Shown here: positions 33,008 through 45,204 of the stretch, one piece after another
How the letters are laid out: each line of letters begins with the position of its first letter
Numbering within the stretch: position 1 is the stretch's first letter
Assembly: GCA_030765055.1 (NCBI GenBank)
Contig: JAUKNK010000058.1
Location: forward strand, 1,023,001 to 1,087,000
Direction: 5' to 3'
DNA: 64,000 nt
DNA from: Mantis religiosa
Lineage: Eukaryota; Arthropoda; Insecta; Mantodea; Mantidae
Translations under genes and position numbers: made by a program
The notes under the pieces: generated by a model
The model's input: only the letters and a program-made list of their open reading frames with translations
The model's database searches: none
What the model was told of the DNA's origin: nothing

Positions 33008-33529
33008 CTACTCGGACTGCTGCGGCACGCTCTTTCTCTTCCACTCTTGTGCACTGGCCGCACTCTTCTGGACAGGTTCTTCGGGACATGGCGTCTGCGT
33101 TACCGTGGCTCTTCCCTCTACGATGTTCCGAGGTGAAGTCGTACTCCTGAAGCCTCTGGACACAACGTGCTGTCTGCCTTCCAGGTTCTTAAAGCTCAAT
33201 AGCCAGGTTAGGGCGGAATGGTCCGTCCTCAGGTAAAATGGCTGACCGTACAGGTACTTGTGGAAGTGCTCCAAGGTCTTTACTACCGCCAGTAATTCTC
33301 GTCGGGTGACGCAGTAGTTCTTCCCTTCCTTGGATAGCGTCTTGCTGTAGTAGGCTATCACCCGCTCATGGCCGTCCTGGATATGCGATAGGACACCTCC
33401 AATGCAAAGGTCGCTAGCGTCGGTGTCCACAATGAAGGCGCCACCCGGTTGTGGGAAACCCAAAAATGGAGCACTGCACAGGGTCTCCTTTAGGTGCTGG
33501 AAAGCATTTTCGGCGTCCTCCGTCCACAC
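33008..33529 (-). pseudogene. Gypsy-1 RNase H region
   Basis: The frame shows VDTDASDLCIGGVL, YYSKTLSKEGKNY, RRELLAVVKTLEHFHKYLYG and LRTDHSALTWLLSF, the four acidic positions of the Gypsy RNase H. A stop (TAG in place of a Tyr codon) separates it from the RT end at 33530. Confidence 0.85.
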
Positions 33530-34057
33530 CTAAGGCCGGTGTTCTTCTGTCAGGCGGGTGAGGGGTTTTGCGATGTTGGAGAACCCCTTTATGAAACGGC
33601 GGTAATAACTGCACATCTCCAGGAAACTACGCAGCTCTTTTTTCTCTCTTGGGCGAGGCCAATCACTCACAGCTTGTGTCTTCTCCGGGTCTGTGGCCGC
33701 TCCTGTTGCTGAGACTATGTGGCCCAGGCACACAGGCAAAGTGTCACCCGATGCCGTGACAAGCTGGTATGGGCGGCTCGGCTTCCATGTCGGCAAACCC
33801 TTCGCCACGTCAGGTCTGAGGATGGTCATGGCCGCCCCGGTGTCCACCAGCACGCGGCACGGCTTTCCTCTTACCCAACCGTCCGCGATGAGGCTGTCAT
33901 CCATACGCCGGCTGACGGCGCGCAGTGTCACTCGAGGGGATGGTGGTGATGGCACCAACGTGCCCCTCTCCACGACGGCCCTTACTCGTTTTGCGGCTGC
34001 TCTTCCTGGTGTGGGCAGTATCTCTGCAGGTGTCCGGGCTGTCCACACCACCAACAC
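33530..34057 (-). pseudogene. Gypsy-1 protease fused to the end of RT by deletion
   Basis: An aspartic protease block VLVDTGAAMTILRPDVA is followed within 30 residues by GHIVSATGAATDPEKTQAV and LEMCSYYRRFIKGFSNIAKP, which is the RT thumb. Gypsy-3 has the intervening RT palm (FGLCNVPATFQRLMESVIRR, CVLYLDDIIIDG), so about 1 kb was deleted here with the frame kept. Confidence 0.85.
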
Positions 34058-35038
34058 AGGCCACTAGGTGTTCGCCGGCGTCCCTCAGCTGGTCTTCTGT
34101 CTCCGGCGTAGCGGGCACTCCTCGTTCTCGACGTCGGGATAGGTGTTTCCTTGGCCGCCTCCATCCTTAATGCCGCTGTCAGCGCCTCATGGATGGTTTT
34201 ATAATCGCCGAGCATTAGGCGCTGACGAATCTCCGTGTCCCGTACCCCGTCGACAAAGTTGTAGGCGGCTTCCTGCGATACGAACTCCAGTGGCAGGTCA
34301 AACAAGGCCTTGCTAGCCAGCTCCTTAATCGCCCTGGCGAACTCCTGCAGCGTCTCCCCCGGCTGCTGTGACCTTGCTTTTAGCTGGCTGCGGTACGCTG
34401 CGGCTAAGCGGTGGTTCCCGAAATGATTCTCCAGGGCCTCCCAGATGTCCTTGGGAGCCGCCGTTGTCTGCACCGCGTTTAGAACTTCCGCGGCCCGTCC
34501 CTGGAGGCTGGCTATAAACTGTGTGGCCTCCTCCTCCGGTGACCATCTGTTGTGCTTGGCCACTGTGTCGAACTGGCGGCGGAAGACCTCGAATGTTGAC
34601 GCGCCGTCATATTTGGGAGGTTTGACGCGCTCAGATGTTGTGTCGCGTCCCGGCGCGTCTGCCTTCAAATCCTTCAGCTTCCTCCACCATGGCGTTCAGG
34701 GACTTGACGCCGCTATCGGCCTTTCCCTCCAGGTTGTTTACGCTGTTCGCCAGGTCTTCGACGTGCTCGCCTAGCTCTGTGATGTCCTCTTTTACGCCGG
34801 CCAACTGTTCTAACTTTGCGGCGAGAGCCTCGTTCGCCGCCTTCATTTCCGTGGTTAGACTGCCGTTCGCTGCTCTCATTTCTGTGGTTAACTCGGCCTT
34901 CATTTCTTCCATCTTCTCAGTGATGTTGTCGTTAGCCGTCTTCATTAGTTTCAGTTCCGCTGCCAGGTTGTTATTTGTAGTCTCCAGCTTCGCGGCCAGG
35001 GTGTTATTTGCCGCTTGTTTTGGCAGTGAGGTTTTCAT
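33982..35038 (-). pseudogene. Gypsy-1 gag: coiled coil, capsid-like region, zinc knuckle
   Basis: Two overlapping frames. 35038-34631 is an Ala/Glu/Lys/Asn coiled coil with heptad-like repeats (MKTANDNITEKMEEMKAEL). 34668-33982 holds the capsid-like part PPKYDGASTFEVFRRQFDTV, LENHFGNHRLAAAYRSQLK, and a zinc knuckle CWWCGQPGHLQRYC (C-x2-C-x4-H-x4-C). A frameshift lies where they overlap. In the related Gypsy-5 and Gypsy-6 the same coiled coil begins at an ATG shortly after the primer site. It would form the particle shell and bind RNA. Confidence 0.85.
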
Positions 35039-35157
35039 TCGCCGTCTTTATTTCTGTCAACCGCCTTCATTTCCATCATCTTCTCCAAAATCTTATCCAA
35101 CGCGGCGTCCATGGTTGTAAGGTTCGGTGATGTTTTTGTCCCGCTGCCTGACACCAG

Positions 35158-35628
35158 TGTGACTTTGTGGGTTCGTGAAATGAAAAGTCCAATTGCACCA
35201 CTCAAAAATGTTCTTTACTTCCACCGACCTACAGTTAAACTCTTGCCAATTGCACAGAATTAAGTAATGCACACAATTACGATTCACCAGTTCGTCCGTT
35301 ACAATTTCACTTGCACTCGTAATTACGTACAATCCTCCGATGCACTCTCAGTCTTCTCGTCGTACACTAGCACGTCAAGCACTGACTGACTGATTCCTCT
35401 TGCCCGGCGTGTTGCTTATATAGGGTCAACTGGCCGATCTGGAAGGTTCTAGATTAGAAGAAATATCCAGTAAGTTCGAGAACACAGGTGGAACAGAAAG
35501 AGGCGGCGCAGTGATGTTTTTTCCCAGCCACCCCTTTTTACAGCTATAAGACAAACGAGGGGGGCGTGGCGAACCCCGACCATCTCCTGCTTGCCCGCTC
35601 TATAGGGTGTTCCAACGTTCGGGTGACA
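35158..35628 (-). repeat. Gypsy-1 5' LTR
   Basis: 471 bp, with the same ends as the 3' LTR. TATATA lies at 35417-35422. Its outer end abuts the ATAT target copy at 35629-35632. Confidence 0.9.
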
Positions 35629-35989
35629 ATATACATTCGTTCTACTCTCCGTTTGTGTTTTTTATTTTTTTTTTATCACCACACACTAGCATTCAAGTAT
35701 CCACATTTACGTCTTATTCTTATCATTTTAGCATTTGTTCGTAAATTGATGACCTCTTCAAGTACACTACTACCTCATTAATATTCCTAGAATTCCACCT
35801 ACTTTGTTCATAATTCTTTTCTTATGGGGAATTAAGTCAAAACAATGGTGTCAACAACAATTGAATTTCACACACCTTGTTACAACCTTGATTGCATCCA
35901 TTTTCACGCAGGTATAACACTATCGTCTTTTTCGTGCATATTATACAAAAATAAATTACTCTAATATTACGGAATTAGCATGTTTTATC

Positions 35990-36574
35990 TCTCCATTGTT
36001 TGTGGAAAAGAGTGAAACAATTCCAATTGGCAACCAAACACAGAAAGATACTGCAAGCAGTACACATTGCCTTTGTTCTGCCAGAGCTGCCTGGTCTCTG
36101 CTTTTTTGTGCCAGTCTTTTACATCTGCAATTGCATGCATATGACAACTTTTGACTTACGTAAACTTTCATGGGATAGAGGAACAGCTACTTTGTTTTTC
36201 TTTGGCGTTGCTACTATAGCTTGGACATCACTAACATCTCCCCTTTCTCCAAGTTCTTCTGTTGCCTTGTATAATAGAATGTCGCCAGACATGAGTTTGT
36301 ATTTTCTTATGTGTGGTATTTGATTTGAAGACGTTCCCATCCACTTTTGGTCCTTCCTCAACTGCAAGCAGGCATTTGAAACAGCCATATCACACAAATG
36401 TAGAATTGCTCGAATAGTCCATTTCTTTGTTCTGCCTTTCATTGGGCAGTAAGACATCATTCGGTCACAGAAGTTGACCCCGCCCATGAGATAGTTATAC
36501 TCCTGCCCTATTTTTGGTCTTGTAACTTCAATGCATGTCTTCTTTTTCTTAATATATATGCTCTTCTCTGCCAT
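35990..36574 (-). pseudogene. piggyBac-type transposase C-terminal remnant
   Basis: The minus-strand frame has EVTRPKIGQEYNYLMGGVNF, CDRMMSYCPMKGRTKKW and LHLCDMAVSNACLQLRK, the conserved end of the catalytic domain of piggyBac transposases (YN-MGGVD--D). In a shifted frame below 36120 a Cys-rich tail can be read (CTACSIFLCLVANWNCFTLF), matching the C-terminal Cys-rich domain. The N-terminal part and terminal repeats were not found. Confidence 0.75.
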
Positions 36575-36701
36575 CTGCTGGAGAATTTATACAAGTTACA
36601 GTATATGATACCGTACCGTTTGTCCCAGGGGGATATAGCAGGGAACCATGATTCCATAGTTGTCACTTATTTTGGTGCATGTACTGACATTCTGTTTTCA
36701 G

Positions 36702-37920
36702 GGTTTCTCAAGATTCAGTTGATGGAGCTGTTATTAGCCAATCGCAATTGCTCTGTGATGAAATCCAGGCAAGTTACACAAGCTTATATTATGGAAAGGA
36801 TCATATTGAACTTGAAAATCAAAAAACTTATGTTTCAGAAATCCTAACGGCAAAGGAAACTGTTCACTCTGAAAAATATGAGAAAAGCAGTGATGAGGGC
36901 GATATGCACATACAGACCTTATATATGAAACCCAAATTTTGGGTAATGTGGGTAAAACAGTACAACATTGTAGCATTTGTGCTAGGACCTTTATTCATCC
37001 GTCAAATTTGAAAGTACATCTTCTCATTCATGAGAGCAAGAAACCATACCATTGTTAAGTATGTAATAAGAGCTTTACTCCGTTGTCAACTTTGAACACT
37101 CAGTAATTAAACCATGAAGGTAAGAAGTCACACCAATGTAAAGTAGGTGATGAGAGCTTTACTCAGTTGTCAACTTTGAACACTCAGCAGTTAAATCATG
37201 AAGTTAAGAAACCGCACCAATGTAAAGTAAGTGATGAGAGGTTTACTCAGTTGTCAACTTTGAACACTCAGCAGTGTCACACTCGTTTGTCAAATCTGAT
37301 AGGACATCAGTTAATTCATGAACGTAAGAAGCCACACTAATATAAAGTGTTTGACAAAAGGTTTACTCAGCTGTCACATTTGAAGAAACATCAGTTAAAC
37401 AATCAAGGTATGATGTCACACCAATGCAAAGTTTGTGATAAGACCTTTACTCAGTTTTCACATTTGAAACGACACAATTTAATTCATGAATGTAAGAATC
37501 CACAATTTAAAGCTTGTGACAAGAGTTTTACGCAGTTGCCATATTTGAAAACACCTAATTTAGTTCATGAAGATAGGAGACCACACCAGTGTAAAATTTG
37601 TGATGAGAGGTTTACTCAGCTGTCACATTTGAAAACACATAATTTAATTCAGGTAGGTAAGAAGACACGCTAATGTATAGTTTGTGATGAGAGCTTTACT
37701 GAATTTTCGTATCTGAAAAACATAATCTAGTTTATTACGGTAAGAAGCCACACCTGTTTAAAGTTTGTGAAAAGAGGATTACTCATTTTTCAACTTTTAA
37801 AAGACATATCTTAGTTAAAGAGGGTAAGTAACTACATCAATGTAAAGTTTGTCAGGAAGGCTATCGTCGGTTGTCACCGTTGAAAACACATTACTTAAAT
37901 CATGATTACAACAGCACACA
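36702..37920 (+). pseudogene. Zinc-finger gene C, decayed finger exon
   Basis: After an acceptor (TCTGTTTTCAG, ending at 36701) the frame VSQDSVDGAVISQSQLLCDE, ILTAKETVHSEKYEKSSDEG and QTLYMKPK matches the acidic linker of genes A and B, with the same split-codon phase. Frameshifts follow, then finger remnants from 37010. A frame at 37347-37673 keeps about three finger-like units (HQCKVCDKTFTQFSHLKRH, HQCKICDERFTQLSHLKTH), others having lost Cys or His. The array has at least a dozen unit remnants. Confidence 0.85.
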
Positions 37921-38499
37921 ATGATGTGATAACTATTCAGTGTCAATTTTCCAAAGCCATTACTTGATTTATGAGGGTATCAAGTGGGGATGAACAGTTA
38001 ATGTTAGGGCACTACTTACGTGTCTGTTTCAAGGAAGCAGTTCTTATTGAACGGCAAAGAGGTGGTTTTGATTAGTTTTTGTTTCAGCGTTTTGTATGAT
38101 AGTATTTATTATCATCATTAGTAGTAGAATTATTAGATAGTTCATGGATAATAAAAGTATTAATTTGTATGTATGTTGTAGTTGGAACTACATAGTCAAC
38201 AGGTATGTAAATCTGTTAAATGTTTGTCATCTATAAGTCTGACAATAAACAATTCAATTGAAAGGCTTTCTAGCATTACTTCCAAATTAGCATAAATGGC
38301 CACACCTTTCACCAGTTCTTTATTGTGTTTACATTATTTGTTGTATTCCTTGCTCTGATATTTTGACAGCGAACTCACACAAGTGCTTTGCTTACTATGT
38401 ACTTCATAGATCCTCCATAGAGTCATTTTCACATTCGTTCGGGAAAGGAAGAGGAGTACATGTGTATAACTTTGCTCTTGTCCCTTGAAGCAAAGTTAT

Positions 38500-38720
38500 A
38501 ATTTAGAGACATAGTTTAGTTCATGAAGGTACGGAGCCAAACTAATATAAGGTTTGTAATAAGGGCTCTATTGAGTTGTCAATTATGAAAAATAATAACT
38601 TAGTTCAGGACGGTAAGAAGCCACACCGACTTTGGGATAAGAGGTTTACTCAGCTGTAAGGTTTGCAAACCCATAAATTGAGTTATGAGGGTAAGAAGTG
38701 AGAAGTAATTGAGTGTGAGA
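38500..38720 (+). pseudogene. Outlying zinc-finger remnants of gene C
   Basis: Finger-unit phrases persist (TAGTTCATGAAGGTACGGAG, GATAAGAGGTTTACTCAGCT, GAGGGTAAGAAG), separated from the main array by about 580 bases of unrelated sequence, with no usable frame. Confidence 0.55.
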
Positions 38721-40955
38721 AGAAGAAGCACGCATTTTAGGACAGCTGTTATAGGCTTGTTTTGGCTAATGTGAAGTTGCATCATTGTGGTGTGAAGAGA
38801 GCTTGTTTGTGTCATATTCTTGGGTTCCCAAGTATAAATGTAGCTAGACTACTATACCGGATTGAAGTCCAGTATGTTGGGTAAGGGCAAGCTCTAGCAT
38901 GTTTGTTAATTTGCAATGCTGTCACAAATGCATAAGCTTGCTATAAATGAAACCTTTCAAAACAAAGTAATATTGCTGTGCTTATGATGCTTCTAGCGTT
39001 TTATTTTATTCACCCACATTTTTATTTATATCCTGAGATAAAGGAGATCCGAGTTCAAATCCCTGCGACGGCATTGAACTTTTCATTCTGACTCCATCTG
39101 TAGAAATATTTGAGCTCTTCTTCATTATTTCCAAGAAACATTCATTTTCACGGAATACTTATACTTTGTGTGCACTTATCACTATGAAGCTTGTCCGGAA
39201 TGTTTAGTTGTCGTAATGATTGTACTCAACGGCTACACGCTTTACTACTCAGCCGCCTCCTGTATCTGGTTGTTATATTCAGGAATGTGTCAGCACTAGC
39301 AATGTGAGCATTCATCAGCCGTCACTCTGTGACCTCTTCTTCCGACACGCTTTTATTTATTTCATCTGTTAAAGCTTGACCTATCTCACAGTTTTCGTCA
39401 TTCAAACACCTGCCAACAGCTCATCCTACACGTTTATGGAACATTTTACTATAGTCGATGAATTCATTTAATTATTTCAAATTGATTCGCTCATCGCTTG
39501 CTAACATGACTGGTCCAAACTGTGCATAAATGGATGGCCACACCTTTCCCCAGCTTTGTAATGTAGCTACATTATATGTTTATTCCGGGCTTCTGTTGTT
39601 CAGAAAGTGAATTCACATAAGTAGATTGTTTCATGCGCCTCTATAATGCACGAGATTTAACTTGGCCCATGGTTTGTAGAAACAGAAAGAAATATGTACT
39701 CCCCGCCTTTTCCAACCCGCCCTTCTTTTATTGCTAGCCAGGCAGGACAGACACATCAGTGGCGGATGGTCCTTCTTCGTCCTCCAAATTTGGCTACTGT
39801 ACCCCTTTAATGTCAGAAATTTAAAAATGTTCACTATCCTCATGTTCACTATCTGAATCATCTTCTAAATTAATTAATATCCTATCATTAATTTGTCTAT
39901 AAATCCATCTTTCTCCCACTAAAACTGTTCTGTTTTCAACGTGTTCACAAGATCCCCGCCAATTTTGGTCGGACACTGTCTGCTGCACTATCAAACAATT
40001 CTTTTACTTCACCATACTTAAATGATATGTTGTCTTTCGCGATATCAAAAAATGTTGAATTTGATACCATTGTTCTTTCCCTTAAAATGCACATATTTTA
40101 AATGTTTAAAAATTCAAAATATTTTACCTGAAAATATCTTTACGGTCATTTTATTAAACAAAATGGTTTGTGACACAACAAAAAGTTTCAGACCTGTATT
40201 ATAAGCGGTTTCTGAGAAATGAGTACCCAAACTTGTAAAATTGGAACTTGTGGAAAAATGCAAAAACCTAAAACAACAGGTTTTTCAGCTAACTCACCAA
40301 AAGCTACAACATTCCTGCACCATAATCCTGTACTTTTCTGTACCAGTTTGGATTACAATGATAGCTCTACAATTACAAAACTCTCCTGAGCTCCACTGTT
40401 ACCTACGCAAAAGCTGTTGTCATCATCTCGTTGAATGTGAAACAATTTTTTCTAGAAGCTGAAAATTTACTGTAACTATTAAGGTTAGATACACTTTAAA
40501 TGTCTCTGTTTTTTGTGTTTTTACGACAAAACACTGCCTTTCTGCAACCAAAATGCTTTACTCTACCTATATTTATAGCAAAGCTTCAAATCACCTTAAA
40601 TAAATAACACTCAAGGTGATAATTTGAACTGTAAACAAAATTGCAGCTATGATCCATATGTTCTTCAAATGTAAACAATTCGCTTTATTGTGAGAGCTTT
40701 CTGCAAATACACATGCAGCCACATCTGCAGCAGAGATACCAACAACAAGCATAAAATTTACCGCATAGCTCTGCTGCCACAATTCACAAATGTCTAACAA
40801 TTTTAATTTCAATGGTTATTAAAAGGGGGCGTGGACATGATAACGCCATATTTAAATCACTATTTAAAGGGCTTAAATATTAAGAATAGATAATCGAATG
40901 ATAAGAGGCGTTGTCCATTACATCACTATTGGGGAGAATGCTCGGTAACAACTGA
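38721..40955. other. Non-coding stretch with one SINE fragment
   Basis: Apart from the S1 SINE fragment near 39030 no feature is supported. Frames at 39631-39861 (minus) and 40241-40462 have no recognisable domain. Confidence 0.4.
39030..39110 (+). mobile_element. SINE S1 fragment
   Basis: GGAGATCCGAGTTCAAATCC followed by GGCATTGAACTTTTCATTCTGACTC matches the box B region and tail of the SINE at 7164-7443 (GGAGATCCGTGGTTCAAATCC, GGCATTGAATTTTTCATGTTGACTC). The head is absent. Confidence 0.7.
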
Positions 40956-41500
40956 TTAATGAACCAATTTTAAATATTTAACTATCCATTCCTTCATGAT
41001 AGTCTTTGCTTGATTTTGATTTAAAACTCGTAAGAGCGTTGGGAATGAAACATGTCGAACTCTCCGCCTGTAAGAAATTTGTATCCTTTCCCTATTGGGA
41101 AACTCAAGATCGTCCTCTTCACTTTTCCACATTTCGTTTTTCGTAAGATTTATACACATACAGCTTTCATCTAAGTAAATACTAGGAGCACAGGAGGTCC
41201 TTACTTCTTTAATTTTTCTTAGAAACGCGAATCTTTTTGAAACAACGCCTGGCAGTTCCATCACGAACTTTTCTCCGCGTGAGGTCTTTACAAATCTAAA
41301 TTTAATGTGATAAAGTGCTTTTCGCAAGCTCCATAAACTCCAGTTGAACATTTTTAGTATTCAAGGCTAAGCAGAAAAGCACTCCGATAGAGCGAATACA
41401 TTGTATTATTGCAGCAGCACCACCGAAATTGTCAATTGCTTTTTTGCGGGTTTTTCATTCGGACGTTTTTTTTACCAGAAATCTTTATGCGATTACCACT
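40956..41500 (-). pseudogene. IS630/Tc1-type DDE transposase remnant
   Basis: The minus-strand frame 41351-40956 has NWSLWSLRKALYHIKFRFVK, MELPGVVSKRFAFLRKIKEV and APSIYLDESCMCIN. The last corresponds to the Y-x-DET-W block with the first catalytic Asp of insect IS630-like transposases. A decayed helix-turn-helix region precedes it (to about 41500). The second catalytic block is not present; a block of that kind occurs separately at 20094-20250. Confidence 0.6.
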
Positions 41501-41666
41501 TAATTGCACTTCATTTTGTTCTTTAAGTATTCGATAACTGTAGCTGCAGCAGTTCTTTCAATTATGCTCGACACAGATATAGTTGGCTTTCCACATTGTA
41601 TGACCTCGCATTCGCCTGTAAAATTGAAAGAACGTTAATAGCAATTTCCCTGCCATCTGATCTTAT

Positions 41667-41907
41667 GTTTTTTTTGTGATTTACGTCCTCCAACGTTAAG
41701 TCAGATCGGACGATGAATGGAATGGGTGAAATGACGCTCAAATAAGCCCAGGGCCCATGGAGCTTAGAGCTACCCGACATTCGACTTTCAGGATAAGGAA
41801 AACCCCCGGAAAAACCTTATCCAGCAAACTCATCCTGACCGAGATTCGAAGTCGAATCCTCTTGAACGTGAGGCACACACGCTACCGTCTACGCTACCGA
41901 GGTGGGT
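41667..41907 (-). mobile_element. tRNA-derived SINE, family S2, complete
   Basis: A 241-bp minus-strand copy has a tRNA-like head (CCTCGGTAGCGTAGACGGTA, then ACTTCGAATCTCGGTC), body blocks shared with 10581-10815, and a terminal A-run on the minus strand. It is flanked by the perfect 12-bp repeat ATCTGATCTTAT at 41655-41666 and 41908-41919, so it looks comparatively recent. Confidence 0.9.
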
Positions 41908-41919
41908 ATCTGATCTTAT

Positions 41920-43143
41920 AGCTTTTTCCCACGCCTCCCAGAACTATCGCAGACACTAGCACTATTCCAAGCAGTATTTTTAAAATAATCACAAAGTTTT
42001 CAACTTCTAAAACGTTTTTCATGTTTCAAACACGTTAACAACCGATACTCCACTTTCAAGGGTTGCAACACCAGTGATATAATCTTGTGTGTACCCTCAC
42101 ATCACAGCAGTTAATTAGGAAATACAACTGCGCTTTAAAAGGGACTGACCATTTCAAGGACAGATACCCAGCCCCCGTGCTAGACAAGGATAGTGCAAAA
42201 AGTGCCAAGTTAGATCTCGTGAATTATAGTAGATCCTCCGTAGTCATTCCCACATTCATGCAGCAAAGTGACAAAAGTACATTCTATAATGATGTACCTG
42301 GTCCATGGACCCGATCAGTGTTGTTTCATTGGGTAACAGAAAGAGCTCATCAGTTAAGAAGCATAACCGGTAGACTTGTCAAATAGCTCTTTGTGAGAGC
42401 TTTATCTTCGATATATTCTGATGGCTGATACCAATGTCTTTTGAATCTGCAGAAAGAATATTTCCCTGACAGAAATGCCTTATTCTAAGCACAATATTCA
42501 TCAGGTAATACAATCTGCATTGTGTTGAAAACAACGTTGGAATTGCGACTGACCTATCACGATGAGTGGTAGTCTTTGACACCCATTTGTGTTAAAGTAC
42601 GCAGTTAATATTACGTATTCTCTCTCTAGTTTGTCCCCAAGAGCTTCTTTGACGTTTCTGGCTGGTAATTTGTTTGTATGAAGTCATTTGCAAATGAGAT
42701 CATTTACATTAGGATTACACAAGCCATAAGCAGTTAAATCATCCTTTCGTATTAGCGTTCCTAACGTTTTCGCATTCTTTCTTCTACTGAAAATCATTCT
42801 TTGGTGTCCTATAGCTACCGTACGCTCTGTTCTATTTCATTTCAATGTCTAACCTTATCTTGCTGAAAACAAACCACTGAAACCAAGTTTTTCGGTAAAT
42901 GCTAATGGTTCTTCCCTTATTATAAGACTATGACTGGAATTTCTGTACTCCATTGTGATATCCTTATAGTTAAGTTATTTTAATTCTCTTTTATTACTTT
43001 GCATTGTTGTACTTTGCCCCGCATTTGAGTAACATATTGCCCATAACGTGCTACTTCTATTTGCTGACACACAGGCGTTATAACCAACAACAATGTCATT
43101 TTGCGGACAACCTCGTTCAACTTATTTAAGCTATACAACAAGA
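41920..43143. other. Non-coding stretch, nothing recognised
   Basis: Short frames only (for example 42087-42386), with no recognisable domain and no repeat shared within the window. Confidence 0.4.
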
Positions 43144-43147
43144 ATAT

Positions 43148-43534
43148 TATGATTTTTGGGTTCGAAGAATTAAAATTCCAATTTCCAGAACTTAAGATCA
43201 TCTTTATTTGCGTAGCATTACCCTCACACTTGCCGTATTACATCACATACACAATCTACCAAGATCGGTGATACAAACAGCGTTCTGATTACATCTGTTT
43301 ACTACTGTTCACGACTGCCTTTTGGCGAATTGTCGCTCCTTAAATACCTCATCTGATAATTACAGACTTCCACAACAATTGAAACCGAATAATCTCTATC
43401 AATCAAGATGTCACCAGAAATTTCGATTTAACTCAGGTTGTTTCTTTCGGCAGATCTTTATCTCCATGCTATCTTTACCGGTTCCTTTGTGTAAACAAGC
43501 AGCGTTAACACTCCGCGCGAACCTTCGCGCGACA
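43148..43534 (-). repeat. Gypsy-2 3' LTR, divergent type
   Basis: On the minus strand it begins TGTCGCGCGAAGG and ends CGAACCCAAAAATCATA, whereas family A LTRs begin TGTCACCCGAACG. The first bases recall the LTR of Gypsy-6 (TGTCGCGAGCCG). It is 387 bp against 480 bp for the 5' LTR, with little similarity in the middle. Confidence 0.75.
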
Positions 43535-43950
43535 CTGCTTGCTACTCACGACTGGTCGTCTCGAACAGCACTATCGTAGCGTACCAGACGATCCAGGTGT
43601 ACCACTATCAGCCTTCCTCGGGGCACCTTCTGGATGCGTTAGACCGCATCGTTAATCCTCTTCACTACCCGGTACGGTCCTTGCCACGGCTGTTGAAGTT
43701 TCGGCCATCTTCCCTTGGGTAGGGTGGTACAACCAGACCAGGTCACCTTGCTGGAACCTTTGGCTGTTGGCTTGCCGGTCGTATCGGGTCTTCATGCGGT
43801 CGCTCGCTGTCTAGATGTTCTGACGAGCCATCTCATGCATGTCGTGGAGATGGTCTACTAGGTTCTCCACATACTGAGTTGCTCTCTGTTATGCATCCGA
43901 GGGCTCCCAAAAGCCAGGTCACAAGGGATGCGTAAGTCTCGGTCGAACAT

Positions 43951-44887
43951 TCAGCTAGCTGGCATCATCCCCGTGGTGTCGTGTATTGACAAGCGGTAGG
44001 CCAGCAAGAACAGTGGCAACTTGACGTCCCAATCTCGCTGATGGCTGGCCACCACCTTCCTCAGGTGCTCTTCTAAGGTTTTGGTGTATCTCTCCACCAT
44101 GCCGTCTGACTGGGGATGTAGGGGTGTTATGCGGGTCTTGTTCATTCCAAGTCTTTCCAGTGCCTCCTTCATCAGATTGGACTGAGAGTTGGTGCCCTGG
44201 TCGCTGTGGAGCTCTAACGACAGCCCATTTCGGCAAAGCACTTGCTCCACAAGGCAGTCATTGTCTTTGCCTCTTGGTTCGGGATGGCACACACATCCGG
44301 CTACTTGGTGAAGTAGTCCAGTTCCACCATTAGGTACTTGTTGCCTCGGTCGGACACTGGGAATGGTCCAGCTATGTCAACGGCGATACCTTCGAATGGC
44401 ACTCCAACGTTGTACTGCTGCATGTGACCCCGGTTCCTAGTCTGGGGGCCGCAACTCGCCGCACACACGTCACATTAACGTCACTCTCACCGTCTGCGCG
44501 GAGCCTCAGCCAGTAGTAGCGCTGTCGGAGTTTGTTGATCGTCCGGTTTGCTCCCAAGTGTCCTGAAGTACCGGCGTGCACATCCTCCTGGACTTCCGGG
44601 ACCTTACTTTTGCGAAGTACCAACTGCTCTCTCTGCGTCTTTCCATCGGGTGATTCCCATATCCGGAACACCACACCCTCTTTGCTCTTCAGTGAGCCGC
44701 ACTGGGCCAAGTATAACTTGTAGGTGGGCATCCTCAGTGCGATGTCCTCCCAGGTTAGTCTTGTCCCTGCCTCCACTTTCCTCAAGAGTGGTCCCAAGTC
44801 TGCGTCCGCAAACTGCTCCCTCCTAAGAGCTGCGCTAACCAAGCCATCCGCAGGCACTGCCGTGACCACTATTGACAGCTGCAGCAC
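43951..44887 (-). pseudogene. Gypsy-2 integrase, broken
   Basis: Two frames. 44887-44372 includes ESPDGKTQREQLVLRKSKVP and HAGTSGHLGANRTINKLRQR; one Gly of the usual HAGTSGGH is lost, shortening the zinc site. 44292-43951 includes LHSDQGTNSQSNLMKEALER and DGMVERYTKTLEEHLRKVVA, keeping the second Asp and the Glu. The first Asp block lies between them in a shifted frame (about 44390-44372). Confidence 0.75.
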
Positions 44888-45204
44888 GCTCCTGCTGTTG
44901 CACTCTTGTGCATTGGCCGCACTGCTCTGGATAGGGTCTTCGGGATATGGCGTCTGCGTTACAGTGGCTCTTCCCTCTACGATGTTCAGAGGTAAAGTCG
45001 TACCCCCTCGGCCTCTGGACCCAACGTGCTGTCTGGTCTTCCAGGTTCCTAAAGCTCAATAGCCAGGTGAGGGCGGAGTGGTCACTCCTCAGGTGTAATG
45101 GCTGACCCTACAGGTATTTGTAGAAGTGCTCCAAGGTCTTTACTACCGCAAATAATTCTCGCCGGGTGAGGCAGTAGTTCTTCGCTGCCTTGGCTATGGT
45201 CTTG

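Larger units (their letters stand above)
31163..35628 (-). mobile_element. Ty3/Gypsy element Gypsy-1, both ends present, RT core deleted
   Basis: A 4466-bp minus-strand element with LTRs at 35158-35628 (5') and 31163-31660 (3') and the target duplication ATAT (31159-31162 and 35629-35632). The internal region of about 3.5 kb has gag, protease, the end of RT, RNase H and integrase in the usual order, but the RT palm with the Y-x-D-D box is missing. Reading frames are broken in gag, at the RT/RNase H boundary and near the 3' end. It could only move with help. TGGTGTCAGG directly after the 5' LTR is the likely tRNA primer site. Confidence 0.95.

Noticed and set aside
35093..35332. 79-codon frame in the Gypsy-1 5' LTR
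   Set aside because: It spans the LTR/internal boundary with no homology; LTRs of this family show chance frames only.
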